Notes under the pieces: generated by a model
What the model was told of the DNA's origin: nothing
The model's database searches: none
What the model saw: only the letters and a program-made list of their open reading frames with translations
Made by a program: the position numbers and the translations under genes
Shown: one piece after another, positions 51,322-60,134 of the stretch
How the letters are laid out: each line of letters starts with the position of its first letter
Numbering within the stretch: position 1 is the stretch's first letter
Assembly: GCA_009649675.1 (NCBI GenBank)
Contig: WJPL01000003.1
Span: 285,645 to 349,644 of the forward strand
Reading direction: 5' to 3'
Source of the DNA: Alphaproteobacteria bacterium HT1-32
GTDB taxonomy: Bacteria; Pseudomonadota; Alphaproteobacteria; Rhodospirillales; HT1-32
DNA length: 64,000 nt

Positions 51322-54300
51322 ATGACATCAGTGGACTATGCGCTTGTTTTTGAAGCACAATCGACTGGCATCGCCATTGTCAGCCCGGACGGGGTTATAC
51401 GCCAGTCCAATACGTCCGCACGCAACATACTGTCCAACACCGGGAACATTCTCGACGTTTCACCGGAAAGGCAGACGGAGTTCGGAGATCAGAAAGAACG
51501 AAAACGTCTTATACAGGCACTGGGGGCGACTGCTGACGGCGACCGGAGCGAGATTGAGATCAGAGTCACAAACAAGGGACTGGCCGTCACACATCTGCTG
51601 CTGACCATTGCACCTTTTTCTGCCGATTCGTCTGATGCCATTATCGTTGAGATCAAAGACATCTCGATGGAGCGCCAGAGCGAAGAAATTCTGGCAAATC
51701 TGAACAGCGACCTGGAGAGTCTTGTCGACAGCCGGGGCCGTGAACTCGGGGAATTCACAGAACGATATGAAGTGCTGTTCCAGACTTCTGCTGTCGGCAT
51801 CCTGCTGCATGATCAGGGCACCCTGTTCATGGCCAACAAGGCGGCGGCAAGCATGTTCGGTTATGCATCCCCTGAGCAGCTTCTCGCAGAAACTGATATC
51901 TTCGGACTGGTTACCGATCAGGACCGGGCTCTCATAGAAAATGACATCCGATGCCGCACTGCGGGCGAACCTGTTCCTGACAGCTACGAAATACAAACCA
52001 GAATGCGTGATGGCTCATCTTCATGGGCCGTCGTTTATATTACCCAGGTCCCATGGCGCGACCGGATCGTCACGCAGGCAACCATCATTGATATTGGTGA
52101 CCGCAAGCTCATCGAAGAAGCTCTTGCACATTCCAATGACCGCTACAGCTCCCTGATTCAGGAGACACCTCTGGGAATCTGTGTACAGCGGGACTTTGAG
52201 TATCTGTTCTCAAATATGACCTACGCCCAGATGCTGGGTTATGAGCATCCAGAAGAAGTCATCGAGAGAAGTACGCTGGAGCATATTTCTCCGCAAGAAC
52301 ACAGCCGTATGATGCGCAATGCCGAATTGCAGCGAACCGGATCCGGCGAGGCACCACGGATATACGACTATGCCGCCGTCAGGGCTGATGGCTCACAGGC
52401 AATCTTCGAAAACCGGGTCAGCCAGGTAAACTGGGATGGCAAACCGGCAACGCTTTGCGTGATGATCGATGTCAGTGAGCGGGACCGCGTGCGCCGTGAC
52501 ATGGAAACCAGCGAACGCAACTTCCGGACTATTGTCGAAAATTCCTTTCAGGGCATCGTCATTCATGACGAAACCGGCATTCTGTTCAGCAACAAACCGG
52601 CTGCAAATATTTTCGGTCTGCAAGAGGCCGACGACCTCAAGACCCTGCCAACACTTGATACGTTCATACATCCGGATGACAAACAACGAACAGCCCGGCC
52701 CTTTGCACCGCCTCATAACGACGAACGCCGGAAGCAACATCGTCTGAGGGTTATCGGACGCGACAAGACTACCCGATGGGCGGAAGCAACCTCAGGATGG
52801 ATCCACTGGGAAGGTGGTAAAGCCGTCCAGACGATCCTTCTGGACATCACAGACCAGATCAAGGCTCAGGACGAACTGGAACAAAACCGGGAACATCTGA
52901 CGGCAGCAATCGAGTCCCTTCCGGGCGGGCTGATAATGTACGACCGGGACAGCCGGGTTCTGCTGTTCAACACACAATATTCCCAGATGATGGGCTTTCC
53001 TGCAGATTATATTTCTGTCGGAATGGACCGTGCTGAACTCCACCAGCAGGCAAGTTCTCGTGGTTATTTCCGGGAAAAAAATGAAATCTACCAGAACGTC
53101 CATGACTACCTTGCATCCTACAGATACAGGGAAAATTCCGTCTACGAAGTCGAGATGGCGGATGGACGATGGATCCGGTGCGTTGACCGGGTAATTCCCA
53201 ATGGCAGCCGTGTCTGCCTGAGAATGGACGTCACCCGCGAACGTCTGGCGCAACGCGAACTCCGTCTGGCAAAAGGGCAGGCAGAAACAGCAAACCGGGC
53301 AAAATCAGAGTTCCTGTCCAGCATGAGCCACGAGCTTCGCACCCCCATGAATGCGATCCTTGGCTTCAGTCAGTTGCTGGAAACCGACATTGATGCCCCC
53401 CTGAATGACGAACAGCTCCGGTTTGTTTCCCAGATCGCCAAGGCTGGTGACCATTTGCTCAAGCTTATCAATCAGGTGCTTGATCTGGCGAAGATTGAAT
53501 CCGGCAAGAGCGAGATCGACATCGTCGATGTCCATCTTCTCGACCTGATACAGGAATGCATCGGTCTCAGTTCATCACTCTCCAAACAGATGGGGATCCA
53601 CCTGATCTGCGACACGGGAAAAGTCACGGGCATCTTTGTTCGCGGAGATACAGACCGGCTGCGTCAGGTGCTGATCAATGTTCTGTCGAATGCCATCAAG
53701 TACAATCGCGCGAATGGTACGGTGACAATCGACATGGAAACCATGTCTCCCGACAAACTGCGCATTCTGGTCAAGGATACCGGAATCGGCATTCCCGCAG
53801 ACAAACATGACAAGGTTTTCGAAGCCTTCGCCCGGCTCGGAGCAGAAAACAGTGGCATTGAAGGCACCGGTATTGGCCTGACATTAAGCAAGAGACTGAT
53901 TGAGCAGATGGACGGTGATATCGGTTTCGAGAGTGTCGCCGGCGAAGGCAGTACATTCTGGATAGAACTGCAGATCGCTGATGTCACAAACATGATGCCG
54001 CCCACAGCCATCGACGGCACCTCAACAGCCCAGGAAACACCCCCTTCAACAACACGGACAACCGTGCTGTATGTCGAAGACAATGCTGCAAACATGATGC
54101 TGATGGAAGAGGTCGTCTCACGGATCGAGGGCGTGACCCTGTTGACCGCAACAACTGCCGAAATCGGCCTTTCACTGGCGCGTAATCATCAACCCGACCT
54201 GATCATTCTCGACATCAATCTGCCGGGAATGGATGGATATGAAGCACTAAGTATCATTCAGAATGAAACGAAATTGCTGAATACGCCGGTGGTCGCATTG

Positions 54301-54432
54301 AGCGCAGATGCCATGCCGCAGCAGGTAGAGCGCGGTAAAAAAGCCGGGTTTCAGGATTACCTGACAAAACCGATCAATATCCGGGAAGTGCGGAACCTGA
54401 TACAGTCATATGCTGAAAGTGGGGAAAAATGA
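51322..54432 (+). CDS. Multi-PAS hybrid sensor histidine kinase
   Basis: A 1036-residue cytoplasmic kinase without membrane segments. About five PAS-like sensor domains cover ~5-640 (for example [77 protein letters not shown]), with a coiled coil after the first. The kinase core has His670 in [14 protein letters not shown] and ATP motifs [17 protein letters not shown] and [10 protein letters not shown]. The C-terminal receiver has [10 protein letters not shown] and [15 protein letters not shown] 51322 has AGGA 7 bases upstream and is preferred over TTG 51241 and ATG 51259. It overlaps the next regulator by ATGA. Confidence 0.92.
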   Translation: MTSVDYALVFEAQSTGIAIVSPDGVIRQSNTSARNILSNTGNILDVSPERQTEFGDQKERKRLIQALGATADGDRSEIEIRVTNKGLAVTHLLLTIAPFSADSSDAIIVEIKDISMERQSEEILANLNSDLESLVDSRGRELGEFTERYEVLFQTSAVGILLHDQGTLFMANKAAASMFGYASPEQLLAETDIFGLVTDQDRALIENDIRCRTAGEPVPDSYEIQTRMRDGSSSWAVVYITQVPWRDRIVTQATIIDIGDRKLIEEALAHSNDRYSSLIQETPLGICVQRDFEYLFSNMTYAQMLGYEHPEEVIERSTLEHISPQEHSRMMRNAELQRTGSGEAPRIYDYAAVRADGSQAIFENRVSQVNWDGKPATLCVMIDVSERDRVRRDMETSERNFRTIVENSFQGIVIHDETGILFSNKPAANIFGLQEADDLKTLPTLDTFIHPDDKQRTARPFAPPHNDERRKQHRLRVIGRDKTTRWAEATSGWIHWEGGKAVQTILLDITDQIKAQDELEQNREHLTAAIESLPGGLIMYDRDSRVLLFNTQYSQMMGFPADYISVGMDRAELHQQASSRGYFREKNEIYQNVHDYLASYRYRENSVYEVEMADGRWIRCVDRVIPNGSRVCLRMDVTRERLAQRELRLAKGQAETANRAKSEFLSSMSHELRTPMNAILGFSQLLETDIDAPLNDEQLRFVSQIAKAGDHLLKLINQVLDLAKIESGKSEIDIVDVHLLDLIQECIGLSSSLSKQMGIHLICDTGKVTGIFVRGDTDRLRQVLINVLSNAIKYNRANGTVTIDMETMSPDKLRILVKDTGIGIPADKHDKVFEAFARLGAENSGIEGTGIGLTLSKRLIEQMDGDIGFESVAGEGSTFWIELQIADVTNMMPPTAIDGTSTAQETPPSTTRTTVLYVEDNAANMMLMEEVVSRIEGVTLLTATTAEIGLSLARNHQPDLIILDINLPGMDGYEALSIIQNETKLLNTPVVALSADAMPQQVERGKKAGFQDYLTKPINIREVRNLIQSYAESGEK

Positions 54433-55055
54433 CCAATGATGAAGCGCTTGTCTATATTGTCGACGACATCGAGGCTAATCGCGACCTGCTGCTGAGCCTC
54501 CTGAAGAAAAACGGTATCGCAACAGAAGCATACGGAACGGCAGACCAGTTTCTTGACGAGATGGCAGCCGACAGGCCGGGCTGCATCCTGCTTGATATCC
54601 GGATGCCTGGCATGGATGGCCTGACTGCATTGCGTGAGCTGCAATCCCGGGAATGCCCGTTGCCGGTTATCATGGTCACCGCACATGGCGACGTACCTGT
54701 TGCGATCGAGGCCATGAAAAGCGGAGCCTTTGATTTTGTCGAGAAGCCGATAAATACCCGGCAGGTCCTGGCCAGCGTCGAGCAGGCAATTGGCATCAGC
54801 CATCGCAACATACTCGACCGGCAGGAACTTCTGAAGGCCCGCGAGGGGCTCGAAAGCCTTTCGCAGCGGGAACGGGACGTGCTCAATCTTATTGCGGGCG
54901 GGTTGATGAACAAGCAGATTGCCTTTGAACTGAGCATCAGTCAGCGAACTGTTGAGGTCCATCGCTCACGCGTCATGGAGAAAATGGGCGCAATCACCGT
55001 TGCAGACCTTGTTCGCTCCTCACTTCTGGTCGGAATCGGCAAGGAAGACAGCTGA
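54429..55055 (+). CDS. FixJ/NarL-type response regulator
   Basis: A 208-residue regulator. The receiver (~1-120) has the phosphorylation site Asp56 ([12 protein letters not shown]) and [27 protein letters not shown], as in FixJ. The C-terminal LuxR-type helix-turn-helix is at ~140-200 ([42 protein letters not shown]). It is coupled to the hybrid kinase by an ATGA overlap, so it is the probable partner. Confidence 0.93.
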   Translation: MTNDEALVYIVDDIEANRDLLLSLLKKNGIATEAYGTADQFLDEMAADRPGCILLDIRMPGMDGLTALRELQSRECPLPVIMVTAHGDVPVAIEAMKSGAFDFVEKPINTRQVLASVEQAIGISHRNILDRQELLKAREGLESLSQRERDVLNLIAGGLMNKQIAFELSISQRTVEVHRSRVMEKMGAITVADLVRSSLLVGIGKEDS

Positions 55056-55071
55056 CAGCATCACATCAGTC

Positions 55072-55097
55072 CTGCTGGATCAGACTGATTCCAGCAG
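55072..55097. other. Hairpin between the two response regulator genes
   Basis: CTGCTGGATCAG (55072-55083) pairs with CTGATTCCAGCAG (55085-55097) with one bulged base. There is no T tract after it. It may trim or protect mRNA ends or reduce read-through from the kinase operon into the HD-GYP gene. Confidence 0.5.
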
Positions 55098-55205
55098 TCC
55101 GAAAAATCATTTCTATCGTGGATAACCGCAATTGCCCGGACTATCCATGTTCGCCATTCTTCACCGAATATCAAAGCACTCGTCAGTACTGAAAGTCTCA
55201 GAGAG

Positions 55206-56327
55206 ATGATTTCCAACTCGACCATCACCCGGTCACGTATCCTCATCGTCGACGATTTGCCGGTGAATGTGATGGTATTGGAAGCCACTCTTCGCAGAGA
55301 TGGCTTTACCGATATTACGACAGTGACAGACCCCCGGATGGTCGAAAGTCAGGTCAGCGCCAACGAGTATGATCTGATTTTTCTTGATATCAGAATGCCT
55401 CACATCAACGGGTTCGAGTTATGTGAGCGACTGGCCTCGAATGTTGCGGATGATGATTATCTTCCGGTCATTGTTGTTACCGCACAAACCGACAAAGAGA
55501 CCCGGCACCGGTCATTGCAACTCGGCGCAAAAGACTTCATCACCAAACCGTTTGATAATCAGGAAATCCTTTCCCGAACCCGGAATTCACTCGAAATTCG
55601 CGCCCTCTACAAGGAGCGCCGCGACCATGCTGCCCTTCTTGAACGGAAAGTTGCGGAACGGACCCGGGAGCTGGAAGACGCCCAGCTCGAAATCGTCCGT
55701 CGTCTCGGCATTGCCTCTTCCTTCCGCGACAATGAAACCGGCGCGCATGTGCAGCGCATGAGCGAAGGCTGCCGGCTGATTGCCCTTGAAGCCGGCCTTG
55801 GCGATACATTTGCCCAGATGATCCTTCGCGCAAGCCCGATGCATGATGTTGGTAAAATTGGCATTCCCGACGGTGTTCTGCTGAAACCCGGTCCGCTGAA
55901 TCCCGACGAATGGGCCACCATGCAAACCCACGCCCAGATTGGGGCAGACATGCTTGCCGGCCATCCGTCACCGGTCATGCAGATGGCCGAACGTATTGCG
56001 AAAACTCATCATGAACGGTGGGATGGCAAGGGCTACCCGAACAAGCTGTCCGGAGCAGAAATACCGGTTGAAGGTCGTATCTGTGCGGTAAGCGATGTTT
56101 TTGATGCCCTGACCTCACGGCGTCCCTACAAGGAACCCTGGTCGGTTGAAAAGGCAATTGCCTATATCAAAGATGGCGCAGGCACCCAGTTCGATCCCGA
56201 AATCGTAGAATGCTTCCTGCGGGTTGCCCGCCAGATCGCCCAGTTGCGCATGCTCACCCCGGATGAAGAACCGGGACAATCAGTCACTGCCTCAGCAGCG
56301 CAAAAAAGAGACGCTGACGCAGCCTGA
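55206..56327 (+). CDS. Response regulator with HD-GYP c-di-GMP phosphodiesterase domain
   Basis: A 373-residue RpfG-like protein. The receiver (~8-130) has Asp61 (IFLDIRMPHINGFEL) and Lys114 (FITKPFDN). A coiled coil (~135-160) joins it to an HD-GYP domain with His213-Asp214 (MHDVGKIGIPDGVLLKPG), His242 and the signature HHERWDGKGYP at 268-278. All residues expected for metal binding and c-di-GMP hydrolysis are present. It lies 150 bp after the FixJ-type gene and probably belongs to the same signalling unit. Confidence 0.94.
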   Translation: MISNSTITRSRILIVDDLPVNVMVLEATLRRDGFTDITTVTDPRMVESQVSANEYDLIFLDIRMPHINGFELCERLASNVADDDYLPVIVVTAQTDKETRHRSLQLGAKDFITKPFDNQEILSRTRNSLEIRALYKERRDHAALLERKVAERTRELEDAQLEIVRRLGIASSFRDNETGAHVQRMSEGCRLIALEAGLGDTFAQMILRASPMHDVGKIGIPDGVLLKPGPLNPDEWATMQTHAQIGADMLAGHPSPVMQMAERIAKTHHERWDGKGYPNKLSGAEIPVEGRICAVSDVFDALTSRRPYKEPWSVEKAIAYIKDGAGTQFDPEIVECFLRVARQIAQLRMLTPDEEPGQSVTASAAQKRDADAA

Positions 56328-56394
56328 TCCAGCGAAAACCCTCTCCCTTTTTTTCAGGAAGAGGGGTCTGTGTTCTGGCAGACCGGTCGTCGGC

Positions 56395-57711
56395 TCAGAA
56401 GGACGCCAGTGTCTTCCGCAAAATCGTCCCCATTTCATCGATATGGCTTTCATTACATATCAGCGGCGGGGAGAGCAGGGCGCAATCACCGGTCAGCTTG
56501 ACCAGCAGCCCCGCAGCATAAAGCGCCTTCATCACCTCATAGCCGCGCTTGCCGGGCTTTTCATCGACAGAAAGATCGATACCCGCCAGCAGACCAATCG
56601 ACCGGATGTCGGTCACCAGACCAAATTCCTTCATGGAATGAACCATCTCCTGAAACGGTCCGGCCATCTTCGCAGCATTTCCGAACAGGTCTTCGCGCTC
56701 ATAGATGTCCATGGCAGCAACACAGGCCGCAGCAGCAGGAACCGATCCTGAATAGGTATATCCGTGGAAGAACTCAACGGCTGTCGGGCCACCTGACGAA
56801 ATGATGGTCTCATACACATCATCACTCACCGCAACCGCTCCCATGGCGACCGTGCCATTGGTCAGGGCCTTGGCCATCGTCACGATATCGGCCTTAACGC
56901 CGAAGACACCATCAGAGAACGCGGTCCCCATACGGCCGAATCCGGTGATAACCTCATCGAAAATCAGCAGGATACCGTTGGCATCACAGATTTCACGCAG
57001 GCGCTGCAGATAACCTTTTGGCGGCGGCAGGCAGCCCGTTGAACCGGCAACCGGTTCGACAATGCAGCAGGCAATCGATTCGGCCCCATAGGTATCGACA
57101 AAGCCCTGCAGATCTTCCGCCTTGTCAGCACCGGTTTCCGGCTGCCCTGCCACGAAACGCTCATCCTTCGACCAGGTATGGCGCATATGCAGAACACCCG
57201 GCAGCCCCGGTCCGAACACTTCCTTGTTCTTCACCATGCCGCTGACCGACAACCCGCCGAAATTCACACCATGATAGGCACGCTGGCGACCAACAAAGCG
57301 GGTCCGCATCTTGTCATTACGGGCATAATGGTAAGCCAGAGCAATTTTCAGCGCCGTATCAACCGATTCCGAACCGGAATTGGTGAAAAAGACATGGTTC
57401 ATGTGATCCGGCAGAATGCGCGCAACCTTGCGGGCAGCCTCGAAACTCAGTGGATGAGCCGTATTGAACGGAGGGGCATAATCCAGCTGCTCCAGCGCCG
57501 TATAAATGGCATCACGCACTTCCTTGCGACCATGACCGGCTGCAACACAGAACAGCCCTGCGCAGCCGTCCAGAAGGCGACCGCCTTCATGGTTTTCGTA
57601 ATACATGCCATCTGCTTTCACGAGCAGGCGTGGCGATTGCTTGAAGTCCTTGTTGGCCGTAAACGGCATCCACTGACTTTCAAGGTCATTGGTCGTGAAC
57701 TGGATGGTCAT
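56395..57711 (-). CDS. Omega-amino acid:pyruvate aminotransferase (class III)
   Basis: A 438-residue PLP enzyme very close to beta-alanine:pyruvate aminotransferases. Diagnostic stretches are WMPFTANKDFKQSPRLLVKA, LDYAPPFNTAHPLSFE, FFTNSGSESVDTALKIALAY, IFDEVITGFGRMG, the PLP lysine Lys281 (VTMAKALTNG), EFFHGYTYSGSVPAAAA and RSIGLLAGIDL. It converts beta-alanine or related omega-amines with pyruvate to a semialdehyde and alanine; taurine is an alternative substrate. The start is ATG 57711 with GGGAG 8 bases upstream; the frame to 57930 overlaps the divergent gene. A MocR regulator is divergent from it. Confidence 0.93.
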   Translation of the reverse strand: MTIQFTTNDLESQWMPFTANKDFKQSPRLLVKADGMYYENHEGGRLLDGCAGLFCVAAGHGRKEVRDAIYTALEQLDYAPPFNTAHPLSFEAARKVARILPDHMNHVFFTNSGSESVDTALKIALAYHYARNDKMRTRFVGRQRAYHGVNFGGLSVSGMVKNKEVFGPGLPGVLHMRHTWSKDERFVAGQPETGADKAEDLQGFVDTYGAESIACCIVEPVAGSTGCLPPPKGYLQRLREICDANGILLIFDEVITGFGRMGTAFSDGVFGVKADIVTMAKALTNGTVAMGAVAVSDDVYETIISSGGPTAVEFFHGYTYSGSVPAAAACVAAMDIYEREDLFGNAAKMAGPFQEMVHSMKEFGLVTDIRSIGLLAGIDLSVDEKPGKRGYEVMKALYAAGLLVKLTGDCALLSPPLICNESHIDEMGTILRKTLASF

Positions 57712-57780
57712 CGCAGAACTCCCGAAAATGGCGCAGCACAGGCGCTTTGTTGCTGACACAAAACTATGCCAGTGCCTTGC

Positions 57781-57834
57781 ACCAAAACAGCGCCAGAATA
57801 TTCGTTTTGGTTGGGCCACAGCAGAGTTTTGGTT
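57781..57834. promoter_or_regulatory. Repeat sites for the MocR regulator
   Basis: GTTTTGGTT occurs twice as a direct repeat (57804-57812 and 57826-57834, 22 bp apart), with an inverted ACCAAAAC at 57781-57788. MocR-type regulators typically bind direct repeats about two turns apart in such divergent gaps. Confidence 0.65.
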
Positions 57835-57847
57835 ATAAACTGGCCCC

Positions 57848-59329
57848 ATGAGAGAATTTCTGTTCCACATGCCTGATGATAACGGGCTTCCCCTGCAGAC
57901 CCGGATCCGGCAGATGATCGTCACTGCCATTCTGGATGGTCAGCTGGCCCCTGGCGCAACCCTGCCATCCTGCCGAAAACTGGCCAAAACGGTTGGTGTT
58001 GCCCGTAATACAGTGGTTCTCGCTTACGAAGGTCTGGTCGATGAAGGCTTTCTCAATGCCCGCGAACGAAGTGGTTTTTTTGTCAGCACAGATGTTGTCG
58101 ACGGGCGGCTGAAGGCCTTACGCGGCGAAATGCCGGCGCCGACTGAGATCAGCCAGAAAGAACAGATCGATTGGTCCAGACGCCTGCGCAGCCCGGCCCG
58201 GGACGCCGTTATTGTCCGCAAACCGGCGGACTGGCAGAATTTCCCCTTTCCCTTTATCTCCGGCCAGCTGGATCCCGGCCTTTTTCCGCTGGCCGAATGG
58301 CGGGAATGTTCACGTCAGGCCATGGGGCGGGTTGCCGTGCGCGACTGGGCCAATGACGCCCGGATCGAAGATGATCCCGATCTGATCGAACAGGTCAGAA
58401 CCCGCATTCTGCCGCGACGTGGTGTCCGCGCGTCAGAAAACGAGGTTCTGATTACCGTTGGTGCCCAGCATGCCCTCTGGCTGATTGCCTCACTGCTGGC
58501 CACGCCACGATCCCTGGTTGGTGTCGAGAACCCTGGATATGTTGATGCCCGCAATGTCTTCGGCGCGGTCACCCGGCAATTGAAACCACTCGCCATTGAT
58601 GAATCCGGTCTCATCATCGATGAGCAGATTGATGATTGCGACCTGGTCTTCACCACCCCCAGTCACCAGTCACCGACCACCGTCACCCTGCCGCTGGAGC
58701 GGCGCCGGGCATTGCTCGCCAAAGCGCATGAAAAAGACTTCATCATCATTGAGGATGACTACGAAGCCGAAACCAATTTCGTCGGCGACCCGACACCGGC
58801 ACTGAAGTCACTCGATACAGAGGGCAGGGTGCTCTATGTCGGCAGCCTGTCAAAGACACTGGCTCCCGGATTGCGCATCGGCTATCTCGTCGCCCCCGCT
58901 GAAGTCATTGCCGAGGCCCGGCGATTGCGCTGGCTGATGATGCGACATGCGCCAACCAACAATCAGCGAACGGCGGCTCTTTTCCTGATGCTTGGCCACC
59001 ATGACAGCCTGATCCGACGGTTGCACAAGATCTACAGCCAGCGCTGGAACGCCATGCGGGACGCTCTGGAAAAACATCTGCCGGACAGCCATCGCGCCCC
59101 GACCTTCGGTGGCTCCAGTTTCTGGGTCGAAGGCCCTGACAAACTCGATTCCGACCGGCTGGCTGCTCAGGCCCTCGATCACGGCATTGTTTTTGAACCG
59201 GGCTCCGTACATTTCATGGGAGAGAACCCGCCAAGAAACTTCCTCCGGATCGGCTATTCCTCCATATCGATGGAGCGAATTGAACCGGGCATCGAACGAC
59301 TGGCCTCCCTGATACGCTCCGCCTGCTGA
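57848..59329 (+). CDS. MocR-family transcriptional regulator (GntR fused to aminotransferase)
   Basis: A 493-residue PLP-dependent regulator. The winged helix is at ~15-80 (GLPLQTRIRQMIVTAILDGQL, LPSCRKLAKTVGVARNTVVLAYEGL). Residues ~125-490 are a fold-type I aminotransferase domain with FTTPSHQSPTTVTLPLERR, EDDYEAE and the PLP lysine Lys336 (YVGSLSKTLAPGLRIGYL). Similar proteins (TauR, GabR, PdxR) control amine or vitamin B6 genes. Being divergent from the omega-aminotransferase, it probably activates that gene when its amine substrate is present. Confidence 0.93.
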   Translation: MREFLFHMPDDNGLPLQTRIRQMIVTAILDGQLAPGATLPSCRKLAKTVGVARNTVVLAYEGLVDEGFLNARERSGFFVSTDVVDGRLKALRGEMPAPTEISQKEQIDWSRRLRSPARDAVIVRKPADWQNFPFPFISGQLDPGLFPLAEWRECSRQAMGRVAVRDWANDARIEDDPDLIEQVRTRILPRRGVRASENEVLITVGAQHALWLIASLLATPRSLVGVENPGYVDARNVFGAVTRQLKPLAIDESGLIIDEQIDDCDLVFTTPSHQSPTTVTLPLERRRALLAKAHEKDFIIIEDDYEAETNFVGDPTPALKSLDTEGRVLYVGSLSKTLAPGLRIGYLVAPAEVIAEARRLRWLMMRHAPTNNQRTAALFLMLGHHDSLIRRLHKIYSQRWNAMRDALEKHLPDSHRAPTFGGSSFWVEGPDKLDSDRLAAQALDHGIVFEPGSVHFMGENPPRNFLRIGYSSISMERIEPGIERLASLIRSAC

Positions 59330-59373
59330 TCAGTTACACAGCAAAACAAAATCACCTTTAAGCAGGAAACATA

Positions 59374-59507
59374 TGTCATCCTGAACTCGATTCAGGATCT
59401 GCAGCAGGCAAAAAAGCAGCTCATCGAATAAAATATTATTATTTGATAACAAATAAGTATGGATAGTTTTTAAAGCTCTATCAAAGTCATTAAAGTTCAG
59501 GATGACA
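59374..59507. repeat. 134-bp AT-rich element with 14-bp terminal inverted repeats
   Basis: TGTCATCCTGAACT (59374-59387) and its exact complement AGTTCAGGATGACA (59494-59507) bound an AT-rich stretch between the convergent MocR and Lrp genes. The left end also forms a small hairpin, TCCTGAA-CTCGA-TTCAGGA (59379-59397). No frame is coded. The size, ends and position suggest a MITE- or REP-like dispersed element; CATCCTGAACT-type repeats are familiar in alphaproteobacterial genomes. No second copy was noticed in the window. Confidence 0.7.
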
Positions 59508-59531
59508 AAAAATCCGGTTACCGGAGAGCCA

Positions 59532-59993
59532 TCAGCCCAGCGGTAGGGCTGCACTTGCCTTGACCTGACGGAGCGCGAAGGAACTTTCGATGGAGGCAAC
59601 GCCGGGAATCCGAGTCAGGGTCTCCTTCAGGAATCGCTCATAATCTGCAAGGTCGCGGGCGACGATACGGAGCAGATAGTCGCGGGGACCCGTCATCAGA
59701 TAACATTCCAGCACCTCCGGACATTCCCGCAAAGTCGCTTCAAACCGGTCTAGCTGTTCTTCCACCTGATGCTCCAGCTTTACCGACACGAATACGGAAA
59801 CCGGCAGACCGACAGCATTCTGGCTGACCTTCGCTGCATAGCCTTCGATCACACCTGCCGATTCCAGGGCGCGCAGCCGCCGAAGGCAGGGACTGGGGCT
59901 AAGGCCAACCCGCTCGGACAATTCCTGATTGCTCAGCCGGCCATCACCCTGCAATGCGCGGATGATATTTTTATCAATGTTATCCAGTTTCAT
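59532..59993 (-). CDS. Lrp/AsnC-family regulator (MdeR-like by context)
   Basis: A 153-residue regulator. The helix-turn-helix (~3-60) contains DNIDKNIIRALQGDGRLSNQELSER and LSPSPCLRRLRALESAGVI. The RAM domain (~70-145) has VLECYLMTGPRDYLLRIVARDL. It is divergent from an MdeB/AceE-like dehydrogenase gene, as the Lrp-type MdeR is next to mdeB in pseudomonads, but methionine gamma-lyase (mdeA) is absent here. Operator-like repeats lie between the two genes. Confidence 0.88.
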   Translation of the reverse strand: MKLDNIDKNIIRALQGDGRLSNQELSERVGLSPSPCLRRLRALESAGVIEGYAAKVSQNAVGLPVSVFVSVKLEHQVEEQLDRFEATLRECPEVLECYLMTGPRDYLLRIVARDLADYERFLKETLTRIPGVASIESSFALRQVKASAALPLG

Positions 59994-60040
59994 TTAGCAG
60001 GTTCTTTCACTCAACATCAGAAGATGGTCACAATCTTGCG

Positions 60041-60110
60041 AAATCAATTTTGATTTTGGCAAATACGCGAGGAAATGCCAGAGGGTTTCAGCTATGATCT
60101 GCCAAAATCA
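60041..60110. promoter_or_regulatory. Lrp-type operators between the regulator and the dehydrogenase gene
   Basis: AAATCA-ATTT-TGATTT (60041-60056) is a dyad with 6-bp arms. TGATTTTGGCA (60051-60061) recurs as an exact inverted copy, TGCCAAAATCA, at 60100-60110. That second site lies inside the longest frame of the next gene and so supports the later start at 60135. Confidence 0.65.
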
Positions 60111-60134
60111 GCTATTCAACCGGAGTATTCTGCC

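Noticed and set aside
60036-60047. TTGCG-AA-ATCAA as an FNR box before the MdeB-like gene
   Set aside because: The arms are imperfect and the spacing is 2, not 4; the sequence is part of the Lrp-type dyad.
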